The notes beneath the pieces are model-generated. The model searched no databases. It saw nothing but the letters and a program-made list of their open reading frames with translations, and was not told where the DNA came from. The position numbers were made by a program, and so were the translations under genes. Below are positions 33,726 to 43,319 of a DNA stretch of 64,000 bases, piece after piece. The stretch's first letter is position 1. The number at the start of each line of letters is the position of its first letter. This stretch comes from Collinsella tanakaei YIT 12063 (GTDB taxonomy: Bacteria > Actinomycetota > Coriobacteriia > Coriobacteriales > Coriobacteriaceae). Location of the stretch: positions 200,299 to 264,298 of the forward strand of contig NZ_JH126470.1 in assembly GCF_000225705.1 (NCBI RefSeq), read 5' to 3'.

Positions 33726-35660
33726 TTAGAATATGTTGTTGGGTGCCGTCCAACTAAAGGGCTGCTCGACGGATGTAGGGCCGTTGACTAGTATGTCCAA
33801 GAATTCCTGGAGCGAAGTCGATTTAGACAATCTGTCACTTCGTTCCCGATCGGAGCAGGCTTTTACGATTGTGTCGAACACTTCAAGGAATCGACGGCGG
33901 TCATCATGGCAAACAGCTATCATCAGCGCCAACTTGATTGTAGGACCGTTCCATGCGACTCCTTTATGGCAAAGTGCCACGCACACCATGGTTCTCTTGG
34001 CGTTCATTTCGACTGAATGGGGGATGGCGAACAGGTCGAACATGCATGTTGAAGAAAGCTCTTCGCGCTTCAAAACGAGGTCAATGAACTCATCGTCTAC
34101 TACGCCTTCTTGTTGGAGCAGGGTTCCCATTTTGCGGATGAGGTTGTCTCGTTCCATCGGTTCGTCGGTTGATAAGAACAGTCCGTCTGTGAAAAACGGC
34201 TCAAGAAGAGCCCGTTGGCGGGAGTTTTTTCTGTTCTGAACCGCAGCGTCAATGATGCGCTCAACGCGGACCTGGTCGTCTGCGGTAAAGAATGGGGAAA
34301 TCAATACAGAGCCGCTGGATTTGCAAAGGGATTTCCTCGTTGTGATGATTACGTCTGCTTCCGAATCGATAGAACGGAGCCCTTCTATGTCGATTTCGGC
34401 TAGAAGCGCTACGTCTTGATATCGACGATCAAGCGCTTCGCGAATTCGTTGTGATATCCCTTGATAATGATCGCATGCGAGGAGAATGCGGACTTTATCA
34501 TTTTCAAGGGTGGACAGCAGGAGCATGCCAACGTGGATGCAGATGAACCCTACTTCACCATCGGAGACTATCACGCCAAACATCTCGCTTATTCGCCAGG
34601 CGATAAGTACGGAAAGCTCGTAGATAAACGGGCAGTTGAGCTTAATGTTCTCTAGGGCATCGGTGTCTTTGATTTGGGCTTCCTCGCGCCTTTCGATAAG
34701 CGCTTGCACGTGGACCGAGAAGTTGCGCAGCGCTTGCTCTGAATCAATTTCAAGCTGATACGAGCCAAACACGTCTTCAACAATCGAGCGGACGCCTTCT
34801 AGAACCTGTAGGGATTTTCCTTGAGAGGGGGCGTCGTCATGGGGCTTTCGCGATTCAACCTGACCGATAAGAAGGGTCGCCAGATAGTCTATATCTCCTT
34901 GTGTTGGGGCGACGTCATGGTGGCGCGCGTACATGCTGCATAGCTCGCTGGCGATACTTCTCTCGGCCTCACGATCGGATAGCTCGCATGCCGGGTCTGG
35001 CACGTGCAGACCGTGTCGCATGCGGTAAAGGGCAACGGCGATCGAGGTAATGAGGTTTTGGGCATAGCCTTGCTTAATCTGGTGGCCTTGGTTTTCAATT
35101 ACCGACAGCGTGCAGGTGCGTACGCGGCTAATATCCATGTCGTCAAAGTACTCCGAAAGGCCGCCGTATCTCGACATGGAGTTAACGGCTTCTTGGGAGA
35201 CGAGGGATCCAATAAGAGAACGCTTGTCATGCTCGTTGCCTTCGATGCTCAGGGATCCCTGTTTGCGCACTAGCTTTAGGCTGTGTGCCTCGACTATTCT
35301 TCGCACATTTTTGATTTCGCGCTCTACCGACGAAGAGCTCATGTAGAGTTTTTCGGCTATATCATCGACGCCGAGGGTGCCGTCGTTCTTTGAGATGAGT
35401 TTCAAAATTAGCCATTCTGTTGAAGCGCTCTCCTCATTGGGTGCATCGAGAAGCTTGGAGACCGCGTCTCGAGAGGGAGCGATGTAGCCGCGGTTGGTGC
35501 TTTGGATAACTTTTTCATTGATATTGATCCGAGCAACTTCGGATTGAATGGTACGAACCGAGCAATCCAGCGTGGCTGCGAGCGATTTGCCGGTGACGGG
35601 ATAATCGGATGCGGCGATATGTTGCAGCAAAGTTGCCTGTCGACGGGTTAATCGCTGCAT
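33726..35660 (-). CDS. BglG/LicR-type PRD transcriptional regulator with EIIB and EIIA domains
   Basis: 644-aa PTS-controlled activator. Two N-terminal HTH modules (VTGKSLAATLDCSVRTIQSE; VDDIAEKLYMSSSSVEREIK), two PRD domains (conserved His near LHVPDPACEL and FICIHVGMLLL), a EIIB-like domain (VRILLACDHYQGISQRI, Cys kept) and a C-terminal EIIA-like domain (FAIPHSVEMNAKRTMVC, His kept). Phosphorylation by HPr and EII would set its activity by substrate supply. GGAGGGG precedes the ATG at 35658-35660; an ATG 12 nt upstream has no SD. It diverges from the cellobiose-type PTS operon, its likely target. Confidence 0.9.
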   Translation of the reverse strand: MQRLTRRQATLLQHIAASDYPVTGKSLAATLDCSVRTIQSEVARININEKVIQSTNRGYIAPSRDAVSKLLDAPNEESASTEWLILKLISKNDGTLGVDDIAEKLYMSSSSVEREIKNVRRIVEAHSLKLVRKQGSLSIEGNEHDKRSLIGSLVSQEAVNSMSRYGGLSEYFDDMDISRVRTCTLSVIENQGHQIKQGYAQNLITSIAVALYRMRHGLHVPDPACELSDREAERSIASELCSMYARHHDVAPTQGDIDYLATLLIGQVESRKPHDDAPSQGKSLQVLEGVRSIVEDVFGSYQLEIDSEQALRNFSVHVQALIERREEAQIKDTDALENIKLNCPFIYELSVLIAWRISEMFGVIVSDGEVGFICIHVGMLLLSTLENDKVRILLACDHYQGISQRIREALDRRYQDVALLAEIDIEGLRSIDSEADVIITTRKSLCKSSGSVLISPFFTADDQVRVERIIDAAVQNRKNSRQRALLEPFFTDGLFLSTDEPMERDNLIRKMGTLLQQEGVVDDEFIDLVLKREELSSTCMFDLFAIPHSVEMNAKRTMVCVALCHKGVAWNGPTIKLALMIAVCHDDRRRFLEVFDTIVKACSDRERSDRLSKSTSLQEFLDILVNGPTSVEQPFSWTAPNNIF

Positions 35661-35742
35661 ATGCCCCTCCATGTTTAAAGGCTAAACGAATAGACGTATA
35701 CAAATATGCTGCTAAATATTAAATCAATCTTCAAATCTAATA

Positions 35743-35785
35743 TTGCGGCGCATGCCGCAACTCCAAAGTGGAAACGGCCGCAACT
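35743..35785. promoter_or_regulatory. Operator candidate between the LicR-like gene and the PTS operon
   Basis: TTGCGGCGCATGCCGCAA (35743-35760) has perfect 7-bp arms TTGCGGC/GCCGCAA. GCCGCAACT is repeated directly at 35754 and 35777, 23 bp apart. It sits about 75-95 bp before the IIA start with a weak TATTCT further down, as for an activator-dependent promoter. The flank toward the regulator gene is AT-rich. Confidence 0.5.
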
Positions 35786-35836
35786 GGTTTCTATTCTTGG
35801 GCCATGCAGGGTTCGTTGCGCTTTGGAAGGAGTGGT

Positions 35837-36160
35837 ATGAACAAGGAAGAACTTCAGTCGATGTCGTTTCAGCTTGTCGCGCATGCGGGTGAAGCCTCAG
35901 CCCATTTCTATGAGGCCATCGCTTGTGCGAAAAGCGGGTCTTACGAGGAGGCGAACGAGAAGCTTGGACTTGGCGATAAGGCGATCATCGAAGCGCATGA
36001 AGCGCAGACCGCTTTACTTCGAGCTGAGGTGACGGGGGAGGACATCGCCTTCAGTATTCTTCTCATGCACGCTCAAGACCATTTGATGACGACCGCCCTT
36101 CTTGGGCGTATGGCACGTGAATTCATCAGCGTCTATAAGGAGATGCGCCATGAAGACTGA
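35837..36160 (+). CDS. PTS lactose/cellobiose family IIA component
   Basis: Cytosolic phosphocarrier, 107 aa, usual length. It has the family helices FQLVAHAGEASAHFYEAIAC and SILLMHAQDHLMTTALLGRM; the phosphorylated His is in LMHAQDHLMT. It passes phosphate from HPr to the IIB encoded three genes on. GGAAGGAG lies before ATG 35837; the ~23 in-frame codons upstream overlap the operator and are not used. The 3' end overlaps the glucosidase start by 11 nt. Confidence 0.92.
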   Translation: MNKEELQSMSFQLVAHAGEASAHFYEAIACAKSGSYEEANEKLGLGDKAIIEAHEAQTALLRAEVTGEDIAFSILLMHAQDHLMTTALLGRMAREFISVYKEMRHED

Positions 36161-37544
36161 TTTCATGTGGGGAAGCGCCACCGCCGCCTACCAATGCGAG
36201 GGCGCGTGGCAGGAAGGCGGGAAGGGGCTTTCAAATTGGGATGCCTTTTGCCATAGCGAGAAGAATGTGGTTAATCCCGTGACTGCGGATGTCTCCTGCG
36301 ATCATTATCATCGCTACGAAGAAGATATAGAAATGCTGGCTGCTGGCGGCCAGAACGCATACCGCTTCTCAATTGCCTGGTCGCGCGTCATTCCCGATGG
36401 CATCGGCGCAGTTAGCGAGGAGGGCGTTGCGTTCTACAACCGTGTGATCGACTGCTGCCTGGCTCATGGCGTGACCCCGCTCGTTACCCTGTACCACTAC
36501 GATCTGCCTCAAACGCTGTTTGAGCGGGGCGGTTGGGAGAACCGCGAAACCTGCAAGGCATTTGAGGCATATGCGAAAGTCTGCTTCGATCGCTTTGGCG
36601 ACCGTGTCCGCTATTGGGCGACGGTAAACGAACCCAATTACGAGACCCAATGTTGCTACGCCGTGGGCAACTATCCTCCTAACGTCCAAGACCTCGGTCG
36701 TCGTTGGTGCGCCATGTATCACATCTTGCTTGGTAGCGCGATGGTGGTCCGCGCATTTCGCGAAGGAGGTTATCAGGGGAGCATCGGCCTTGTAAGCGAT
36801 TCCTATTCTATCGAGACGCTCGTCGACAACGATGAATACAGGGAAGCCGCTGTTAACGCCGAGCTTTTCTACAATCGCTGCGTCAATGACACGTGCGTAC
36901 TGGGGAAGATGCCGCAAGAGTTTGTGGATAAGATCGTGGCAGATGGGTGCAACCGTGATTACGCGTTGCCCGGGGACGATGATATCTTCCGCGCCGGCAC
37001 GGTTGACTACCTTGGCGTGAATGCATATGCGCGTTATCTTGTTAAGCCCTATACAACTGGTGAGACCTGCCTTAAGGCGAGCAATACCGGCAAAAAGAGC
37101 GACCGCCAGGAGGCCGTTGTCAAGAATTGGTTCGAAATTGACCGCGATGATTCGATGCCAACCAACGATTGGGATATGGAACTATATCCAAAGTCCCTGT
37201 ACAACCTTCTCATTCGTTTGCGCGAGCTTTACCCGGAAACGTTTTTCATCATTACGGAAAACGGTATTGGTTACAAAGACGTTCTCGAGGAAGACGGCAC
37301 GGTGCATGACCCGTATCGCATCGAGTTCCAAAAGGGCTTTGCCGAGTGGATGCTGGAGGCTATGAAGGAAGGGGTTGATGTACGCGGTTACTTTGTCTGG
37401 TCAACGATGGATCTCTACAGCTGGATCAACGGCTACGCGAAGCGCTATGGGCTTGTGTACATCGATTACGAGAACGGAAATAAGCGCATTCCCAAGGACA
37501 GCTACTACTGGTACCGCGATTTTATCGAGTCTCAGGAGGTATAG
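36150..37544 (+). CDS. GH1 6-phospho-beta-glucosidase
   Basis: Glycoside hydrolase family 1 enzyme, 464 aa. It splits phosphorylated beta-glucosides delivered by the PTS into glucose 6-phosphate and an aglycone or glucose. It starts MKTDFMWGSATAAYQCEGAW (GH1 signature). The acid/base Glu is in WATVNEPNYETQ and the nucleophile Glu in FFIITENGIGYKD; the end has VRGYFVWSTMDLYSWINGY. AAGGAG precedes ATG 36150. Its position between IIA and IIC marks it as the catabolic enzyme of this operon. Confidence 0.94.
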   Translation: MKTDFMWGSATAAYQCEGAWQEGGKGLSNWDAFCHSEKNVVNPVTADVSCDHYHRYEEDIEMLAAGGQNAYRFSIAWSRVIPDGIGAVSEEGVAFYNRVIDCCLAHGVTPLVTLYHYDLPQTLFERGGWENRETCKAFEAYAKVCFDRFGDRVRYWATVNEPNYETQCCYAVGNYPPNVQDLGRRWCAMYHILLGSAMVVRAFREGGYQGSIGLVSDSYSIETLVDNDEYREAAVNAELFYNRCVNDTCVLGKMPQEFVDKIVADGCNRDYALPGDDDIFRAGTVDYLGVNAYARYLVKPYTTGETCLKASNTGKKSDRQEAVVKNWFEIDRDDSMPTNDWDMELYPKSLYNLLIRLRELYPETFFIITENGIGYKDVLEEDGTVHDPYRIEFQKGFAEWMLEAMKEGVDVRGYFVWSTMDLYSWINGYAKRYGLVYIDYENGNKRIPKDSYYWYRDFIESQEV

Positions 37545-37547
37545 GAC

Positions 37548-38867
37548 ATGGAAAAGTTTACCGAGTTTATCGAGCGCCACGTTGCTCCTGTTGCTGGCCG
37601 GCTCGGCGCAAACCGCTATATCCAGGCGATTCAGAATACGTTCCTGACGCTTATTCCGTTTATGACGATAGGGTCCATGGCGTTGGTTATCGTTACGCCG
37701 CCCATGGACTACACGACCATGGATCCGGGCATCGCGCAATCCTTCATGCAGGGATGGCAGACGATTGCCGATTTTCTGGCGTTTCCCTTTACTATCATCA
37801 ACACCATCACAACCGGATGCCTCGCGCTTTGGGTTTCTGTGGGACTGGCGTTTTTCCTGTCCCGTCACTACAAGATGAACTCGTACCTTCCCGTTGCGCT
37901 TAGCGCCGCCTCCTTCATTGCCACGGGATTTATCAGTACTGAGGGCGCCCTCATGACGGACTTTATCGGCGGCGCTGGATTGTTCTGCGCCATCGTTATG
38001 TCTGTTGCCACGGTCGAGCTTTTCAAATTCCTTTCGGAACGGAACGTTGGCCGCATCAATCTGCCCGGCGCCGTACCTCCCGCTCTTGGCGAGTCTATGG
38101 CTCATCTTGTACCCGCTGCGCTATGCCTTCTCGCTGTTTCCCTTATCAGCACCGCCGCTATTAAGTTGACTGCGGCGCCGTTCGCCAATCTCATCGCGAC
38201 GATTGTTTCTCCTCTGGTTGGTGCGGTCGACAGCCCCGCTGGCATCATGCTCATTGCTTTCCTGATGCCTTTGTTCTTCTGGTTCGGAATCCACGATTCC
38301 GTTCTTACAAGTCCTCTCGATCCGTTCCTTTATGCCAACCTTGATGCGAATATGGCGGCTTATGCCGCGGGTGCCGCCGCTACGGCCCTGCCTTGCACGG
38401 TCACCCCTCCCTTTGTGTGGTATTTCATTACCATCGGCGGCAACGGGGCAACCCTTGCCCTGGCGTTGCTCACCTTGAGGAGCCGTTCTAAGCAGATCAG
38501 CACCATCGGCAAGCTCGGTATCATCCCCACGCTCTTTGGAGTTAACGAGCCCATTATTTTCGGCCTGCCCGTTATGTATAACCCGCTGATGTTCGTTCCC
38601 TCTATTCTCAATATGGTTCTCAATGCGGGCCTTACGTTCTTGGTAATGGATCTTGGCATCATCAACCATACGTTTGCTTATCCTGGCTGGAACGTTCCCG
38701 CGCCTATCGGAGCGTTGCTGTCGACCATGGATGTCAAGGCGCTCATCTTTATAATTGGACTCATAATTCTTAACGGCCTCGTCTACTACCCATTCTTCAA
38801 GGCATATGAAAAGAAGAAGGTAGAAGAAGAGCAGGCCGAGGCTCCCGCACAGGCGGAAGTCGCGTAA
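37548..38867 (+). CDS. PTS lactose/cellobiose family IIC component
   Basis: Membrane sugar-translocating subunit, 439 aa, hydrophobic throughout. It begins MEKFTEFIERHVAPVAGRLG and carries the family blocks NTFLTLIPFMTIGSMALVI, FFWFGIHDSVLTSPLDPFLY and GIIPTLFGVNEPIIFGLPVM, the last being the conserved substrate-region Glu motif. The tail is Lys/Glu-rich. AGGAGG at the end of the glucosidase gene is the SD; only 3 nt separate the genes. Substrate probably cellobiose or another beta-glucoside. Confidence 0.94.
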   Translation: MEKFTEFIERHVAPVAGRLGANRYIQAIQNTFLTLIPFMTIGSMALVIVTPPMDYTTMDPGIAQSFMQGWQTIADFLAFPFTIINTITTGCLALWVSVGLAFFLSRHYKMNSYLPVALSAASFIATGFISTEGALMTDFIGGAGLFCAIVMSVATVELFKFLSERNVGRINLPGAVPPALGESMAHLVPAALCLLAVSLISTAAIKLTAAPFANLIATIVSPLVGAVDSPAGIMLIAFLMPLFFWFGIHDSVLTSPLDPFLYANLDANMAAYAAGAAATALPCTVTPPFVWYFITIGGNGATLALALLTLRSRSKQISTIGKLGIIPTLFGVNEPIIFGLPVMYNPLMFVPSILNMVLNAGLTFLVMDLGIINHTFAYPGWNVPAPIGALLSTMDVKALIFIIGLIILNGLVYYPFFKAYEKKKVEEEQAEAPAQAEVA

Positions 38868-38887
38868 CTCAGAAGGGGTTGGTCAAT

Positions 38888-39184
38888 ATGAAATGGATGC
38901 TATGCTGTTTTGCAGGCATGACGACAAGTATTCTGGGTGCGAAGCTTGAGGAAGAGGCCCGTGGACGTGGCCTGGACGTTGAAGTAAAGGTGTTTCCCAT
39001 TGCTGAGGCCGAGTCGGCAATGGACGGCATGCAGGCGATTCTACTTGGTCCGCATGTTAAGTATATGGCCGAAGAACTTGCGAAAACTGCTGGGGATATT
39101 CCCATCTACATCATTCCTCCCCAGGACTTTGGAATGATGAATACTAAGAAGATTGTCGATGCGGTTCTTGAGGCTATAGGATAG
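38888..39184 (+). CDS. PTS lactose/cellobiose family IIB component
   Basis: Cytosolic phosphocarrier, 98 aa. It starts MKWMLCCFAGMTTSILGAKL; the phosphocysteine is in the LCCFAGMTTS loop, which has two adjacent Cys where the family usually has one. Later blocks are AILLGPHVKYMAEEL and IPPQDFGMMNTKKIVD. GAAGGGG precedes ATG 38888; an in-frame TTG lies 9 nt upstream. Last gene of the IIA-GH1-IIC-IIB operon. Confidence 0.92.
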   Translation: MKWMLCCFAGMTTSILGAKLEEEARGRGLDVEVKVFPIAEAESAMDGMQAILLGPHVKYMAEELAKTAGDIPIYIIPPQDFGMMNTKKIVDAVLEAIG

Positions 39185-39211
39185 AGTTCCTGGCTTTGTT
39201 GCTTGGTGAGG

Positions 39212-39245
39212 GCGGGCGTTCTGGTTGGGACGCCCGCTTGTTTTG
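39212..39245 (+). terminator. Terminator of the cellobiose-type operon
   Basis: GCGGGCGTTC and GGACGCCCGC pair with one internal mismatch around a short loop, followed by TTGTTTTG, about 30 nt past the IIB stop. Confidence 0.75.
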
Positions 39246-39357
39246 CTTTAATGCCGATAATTGAAATTGGACACCAATAGTTGATGAAGCTGCTTTACAT
39301 CTTGGTAGAGAATGGGGCTGGCTAGATTGCTATGGGAATATGGGGGATAGCTTTCTT

Positions 39358-39963
39358 ATGATCTGGTTTACCGCTGATACGCACTTTGGGCATGCCAACA
39401 TCATTCCGGCTGCCGACCGCCCGTTCTCGTCCATAGGCCGCATGAACTCGCAGCTTATCGCCAGCATCAACGACCGCGTGAGCATGACGGACACGCTCTA
39501 CGTGCTGGGCGACTTCTCGTACCGCATCACGGTTGAGCAGGCGTATGCGCTGCGGCGCCGCATCAACTGCCGCAAGGTGATCCTGGTGCGCGGCAACCAT
39601 GACAAGGGGTGGGGCGAGCCCGGTCATCCGCCGGCGTTTAGCGAGGTGCTGGATTACGCGGAGCTCAAGCCCGGTATGTGCCACGGCCAGCGCATGTGCA
39701 TGCTGCATTACCCCATGCTCAGCTGGAACGGTAAGTGGCGCCATGCTATCCACCTGCACGGGCACATCCATGCCAAGCCGGAGTACAACCTGCGCAACCG
39801 CGATTTGGGCATTTTGCGCTACGACGTGGGGGTGGATGCCAACAACTACTGCCCCGTGAGCCGCGACGAGATCCTTGCGTTCTTTAAGGGCGTGGACCCC
39901 GTGCCGGATTCCGACCGCGAGCGTCGGCTGTTGGAGCGCGGCGATCAGGCGCGGGACGAGTAG
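39358..39963 (+). CDS. Metallophosphoesterase (calcineurin-like)
   Basis: 201-aa small phosphoesterase of the type often beside 2H phosphoesterases. Metal ligands are visible: FTADTHFGH near residue 4, YVLGDFSY, VRGNHDKGW, and HLHGHIHAKPEY. These are the D-H, D, N-H and H-x-H sets of a two-metal centre. The substrate is unknown. ATG 39358 gives the classical MIWFTADTHFGH start, with GGGGGA ~11 nt upstream; ATG 39340 is in frame and also possible. Single gene. Confidence 0.88.
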   Translation: MIWFTADTHFGHANIIPAADRPFSSIGRMNSQLIASINDRVSMTDTLYVLGDFSYRITVEQAYALRRRINCRKVILVRGNHDKGWGEPGHPPAFSEVLDYAELKPGMCHGQRMCMLHYPMLSWNGKWRHAIHLHGHIHAKPEYNLRNRDLGILRYDVGVDANNYCPVSRDEILAFFKGVDPVPDSDRERRLLERGDQARDE

Positions 39964-40081
39964 GCGCGGGCGGACAATCCGTACGATTCGCAGGTTATCG
40001 CCATCAAAGACGCGGCGAGATGCTTGGCTCCGTGACCGGCGCTCGCGGCGTTCCCTTTCGCTTCGTTTCCGGCTTATGTAT

Positions 40082-40132
40082 CGGAAGTGAATGCGCTTTC
40101 ACTTCCGTTAGCACTACCTATTGGGAAGTGAA
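40082..40132. repeat. Perfect hairpin plus third copy of the arm
   Basis: CGGAAGTGAA and TTCACTTCCG form a perfect 10-bp hairpin with a 6-nt loop; GGGAAGTGAAC follows at 40123-40133 as a direct third copy. There is no T-tract, so it is more likely a protein site or RNA structure than a terminator. It lies between the phosphoesterase and the DUF2130 gene; the rest of 39964-40324 is unremarkable. Confidence 0.5.
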
Positions 40133-40324
40133 CTAGGCGTAGACGCCGATAGGAATCCCCGATGGGAATCCCGCAGCGCCGCGGCGCATCCCTGTTCGGT
40201 ACAAATTAAGTCCGCACGAGCGGGTATAGTTGAAAGAGTTTAAAGGCCCATCGGTTTGAAGGCTCCGGCAACCCAGCTGACAGCATTTTTGACCGGTCGC
40301 CAGGCGGTAAAGGCGGGAGCGCGT

Positions 40325-42136
40325 ATGAATGAGATCAAGTGCCCAAAGTGCGGAACGGTTTTTCAGGTTGATGAGACCGGGTACGCTGACATTATGAAGC
40401 AGGTTCGCGACCAGGAGTTTGCGGACGAGCTTTCCGAGCGTATGCAGATGCTCACCCGCGAGAAGGAGCAGGCGCTGCAGCTTGCCCGCGCGGACGCGGA
40501 GGCCACGCTGCAGCAGAGCATGGCGCAGCGCGATGCGGAGCTGGCGCAGCTCAAGGCCAAGCGCGATGCCGACCTTGCCGACCTTACGGCTCGCCGCGAC
40601 GCAGAGCTGGCGCAGGTGACCGCCCAGCGCGATGCCCAAGTGGCCGAGCTCACCGCCAAGCTTGAGGCGGCGGTGGGGGAGCGCGCGCTTGCCAGCGAGC
40701 AGGCTGCGGCGCAGGCCCGCGCGGAATCGCAGAAGACGGCGGCGGAGCTGCAGCATCAGGTGGACGAGCTCAAGGCGCAGCTTGCCCAGCGCGACAACCA
40801 GGCACAGATTGAGCAGGCCCGCCTGCGCGAGGAGTCCCGCGAGCAGGCGGCGGCGGAGGCCGAGCGCCTACGCACCCAGGCAGAGCAGGAGCGCCGTACG
40901 CTGCAGGAACAGCTGCAGCAGGCGACCTCCCAGGCAGTCCAGCTCAAGGTGCAGCTGGATGCGGCGGCAAGCCAGCGCGACCTTGCCGTGGAGGCGGCTC
41001 GCTCCCAGGCGCAGCAGGCCATGCAAGAGCAGATATCCTCGTCCAAACAAGAAGTGGCGGACCTTAAATCCAAGCTGGAGTCCCAAAAGGGTGCGGCGGA
41101 GATAGCCCGCATGCAAGCCGTCGCCGCGGTCGAGCGCGAGCGCGACGACGCACGGGCGGCCCTTGCTCGCGAGCAGGCCGTGCGCGATTCCGAGCGCCAG
41201 CAGGTGCAGGCCGCCCATGAGCTTGAGTTGGAGCAGACCCGCAAGGCCAACGCGGAAATCGTCCGCTTTAAGGACGAGGAGATCGAGCGCCTGCGCGACA
41301 TGAAGGCGCGCCTCTCTACCAAGATGGTGGGCGAGACCCTGGAGCAGCACTGCGAGACCGAGTTCAACCGCCTGCGCATGACGGCGTTTCCCAACGCGTA
41401 CTTTGAGAAGGACAACGACGCGTCCGAGGGCACCAAGGGCGACTTCATCTTCCGCGAGTGCGATGAGGACGGCAACGAGATCATCTCGATCATGTTCGAG
41501 ATGAAAAACGAGAACGACACCACGGCCACCAAGCACAAGAACGAGGACTTCTTTAAGAAGCTCGACCACGACCGCACGCAGAAGGGCTGCGAGTACGCGG
41601 TGCTGGTGACGCTGCTTGAGCCGGAAAGCGAGCTGTACAACGCGGGCATTGTGGACGTGAGCTACCGCTATCCCAAGATGTACGTGATTCGTCCGCAGTT
41701 CTTCATTCCCATGATCACGCTGCTGCGCAACGCCGCCATGAACTCGCTTACCTACAAGCAGGAGCTTGAGCTGGCGCGCCGCCAGAACATCGACGTGACC
41801 AACTTTGAGGCCAAGATGGAGGAGTTCAAGACCGGCTTTGCTCGCAACTACGACCTGGCGAGCAGGAAGTTCCAGACAGCGATCGATGAGATCGACAAGA
41901 CCATCTCGCACCTGCAAAAGACCAAGGAGGCTCTGCTTTCTTCTGAGAACAACCTGCGCCTGGCCAACAACAAGGCAGAGGAGCTGACCATTCGCAAACT
42001 CACTTGGCACAACAAGACCATGAAGGCGAAGTTTGACGAAGCACGTACCGCGGCGGAAGAAGCTGCCCGCGACGGCGTGTCGATTGAGGCGGCGGACGGC
42101 GCGGAGCCGGATCCCGCGGACAGCTACGAGGTGTAG
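40325..42136 (+). CDS. DUF2130 protein with zinc-ribbon start and long coiled coil
   Basis: 603-aa protein. The N-terminus has [14 protein letters not shown], half of a zinc ribbon. Residues ~40-320 are an almost unbroken Ala/Gln/Glu/Arg coiled coil. The DUF2130 domain follows at ~330-500: [42 protein letters not shown] and [20 protein letters not shown]. The D...ExK arrangement is that of a PD-(D/E)XK nuclease fold, so the protein may act on DNA, perhaps as a repair factor; this is inferred. A second helical segment ends the chain. GGGAG precedes ATG 40325; the upstream in-frame ATG at 40256 lacks an SD. Confidence 0.87.
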   Translation: MNEIKCPKCGTVFQVDETGYADIMKQVRDQEFADELSERMQMLTREKEQALQLARADAEATLQQSMAQRDAELAQLKAKRDADLADLTARRDAELAQVTAQRDAQVAELTAKLEAAVGERALASEQAAAQARAESQKTAAELQHQVDELKAQLAQRDNQAQIEQARLREESREQAAAEAERLRTQAEQERRTLQEQLQQATSQAVQLKVQLDAAASQRDLAVEAARSQAQQAMQEQISSSKQEVADLKSKLESQKGAAEIARMQAVAAVERERDDARAALAREQAVRDSERQQVQAAHELELEQTRKANAEIVRFKDEEIERLRDMKARLSTKMVGETLEQHCETEFNRLRMTAFPNAYFEKDNDASEGTKGDFIFRECDEDGNEIISIMFEMKNENDTTATKHKNEDFFKKLDHDRTQKGCEYAVLVTLLEPESELYNAGIVDVSYRYPKMYVIRPQFFIPMITLLRNAAMNSLTYKQELELARRQNIDVTNFEAKMEEFKTGFARNYDLASRKFQTAIDEIDKTISHLQKTKEALLSSENNLRLANNKAEELTIRKLTWHNKTMKAKFDEARTAAEEAARDGVSIEAADGAEPDPADSYEV

Positions 42137-42229
42137 CGCTTCGCGGTGCATGTCCGGCGCGTGCGACTCTGGTGTGCGCACCGCGGATTGAGATAAATGC
42201 CCTATAGGACCACGACAGCTTGCATAGAA

Positions 42230-42277
42230 AACGCGGCCGCCTGCAAAGGATAATCCTGCAGGCGGCCGCGTTGGTTT
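42230..42277 (+). terminator. Terminator of the DUF2130 gene
   Basis: AACGCGGCCGCCTGCA and TGCAGGCGGCCGCGTT form a perfect 16-bp stem with an 11-nt loop, followed by GGTTTTG. Confidence 0.75.
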
Positions 42278-42313
42278 TGCCGGGTATTGGGGGACAGGCC
42301 CTGAACGTCCATC

Positions 42314-42357
42314 TAAATAAAATACGGGACGACCCGCATATGCGAGCCGTCCCGTAT
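42314..42357 (-). terminator. Terminator of the rubrerythrin gene
   Basis: ATACGGGACG and CGTCCCGTAT form a perfect 10-bp stem that extends through further pairs around CGCATATGCG. On the minus strand TTTTATTTAG follows. It lies 57 nt past the stop. Confidence 0.8.
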
Positions 42358-42413
42358 GTCTAGCAGCTAGAATGCGTGCTACGGAGCCGGATGACCGGTG
42401 TGTCCGTTGTGGC

Positions 42414-42974
42414 TTAGCCGAAGTAGCGCTTGAGCAGGCCAGCGAAAGCCTTGCCGTGGCGAGCCTCGTCACGAGCCATCTCGTGAACGGTGTCGTGGAT
42501 GGCGTCCAGGCCGGCAGCCTTGGCGCGCTTGGCCAGGTCGGTCTTGCCAGCGGTAGCGCCGTTCTCGGCCTCAACGCGCATCTCGAGGTTCTTCTTGGTG
42601 GAGTCGGTTACGACCTCGCCCAGGAGCTCAGCGAACTTGGAAGCGTGCTCGGCCTCCTCGTAAGCTGCCTTCTCCCAGTACAGGCCGATCTCGGGATAGC
42701 CCTCGCGATGAGCAACGCGAGCCATGGCCAGGTACATACCAACCTCGGTGCACTCGCCCTCAAAGTTGGCGCGCAGGTCGTTAACGATGTCCTCGGAGAC
42801 CTCGGGGAGCTTGCCAACGCCGATGACGTGCTCGGCGGCCCAGGTCATCTCGGTGTCGCTCTGCTTGATGAAGCGGTCGCCGGAAACGCCGCACTGGGGG
42901 CACTTGAAATCGGCGGGCAGCTCCTCGCCGTCGAACTCCTCAACGTAACCGCAAACGGGGCATACAAACTTCAT
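42414..42974 (-). CDS. Rubrerythrin with N-terminal rubredoxin domain
   Basis: Peroxide-reducing di-iron protein of anaerobes, 186 aa. An N-terminal rubredoxin-like site (FVCPVCGY and [10 protein letters not shown], two CxxC pairs) precedes a four-helix ferritin-like domain with [27 protein letters not shown] and [11 protein letters not shown] holding the Glu/His ligands. The order rubredoxin-first is that of reverse rubrerythrins, whereas classical ones carry the rubredoxin at the C-terminus. GGAGAAGG precedes the ATG at 42972-42974. Codons are strongly biased. The promoter region carries a Fur/PerR-like box. Confidence 0.93.
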   Translation of the reverse strand: MKFVCPVCGYVEEFDGEELPADFKCPQCGVSGDRFIKQSDTEMTWAAEHVIGVGKLPEVSEDIVNDLRANFEGECTEVGMYLAMARVAHREGYPEIGLYWEKAAYEEAEHASKFAELLGEVVTDSTKKNLEMRVEAENGATAGKTDLAKRAKAAGLDAIHDTVHEMARDEARHGKAFAGLLKRYFG

Positions 42975-43095
42975 GACCTTCTCCATTCGGTCGCAGGCGA
43001 TAGTGCGGGCGCCCAGTCCCTGTGGGCCCTCTCCGGGCAACCGCACTTGGTACGATTTTCATTATGCGGAGAATGGGGCTTGCTTAGACTCATAT

Positions 43096-43110
43096 TGATA
43101 CTCATTCTCA
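43096..43110. promoter_or_regulatory. Fur/PerR-like box upstream of rubrerythrin
   Basis: On the minus strand TGAGAATGAGTATCA matches the 7-1-7 Fur pattern TGATAATNATTATCA at 12 of the 14 defined positions. It overlaps a TATCAA box that, with TTGCGA 16 bp upstream, could be the promoter. That placement fits repression by an iron- or peroxide-sensing Fur-family protein. Confidence 0.55.
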
Positions 43111-43319
43111 AAAACATCGCAATAAGTTAAATGTGGCTTACTATGAACAAATGATATCCCGATGGGCGCGCGGCTGCGCATGGCGACGTTGGCGGAATGC
43201 CGCCGTGCGCTTGCGGGCGCGTCGCGCCATGTTGCGCACAACGGGTACAACCTGGTGGAATGCAACGCCGATATCGCATGATTGGCTTGCGATCGCTCCG
43301 TTGCGGTGGGGGAGTAAGC

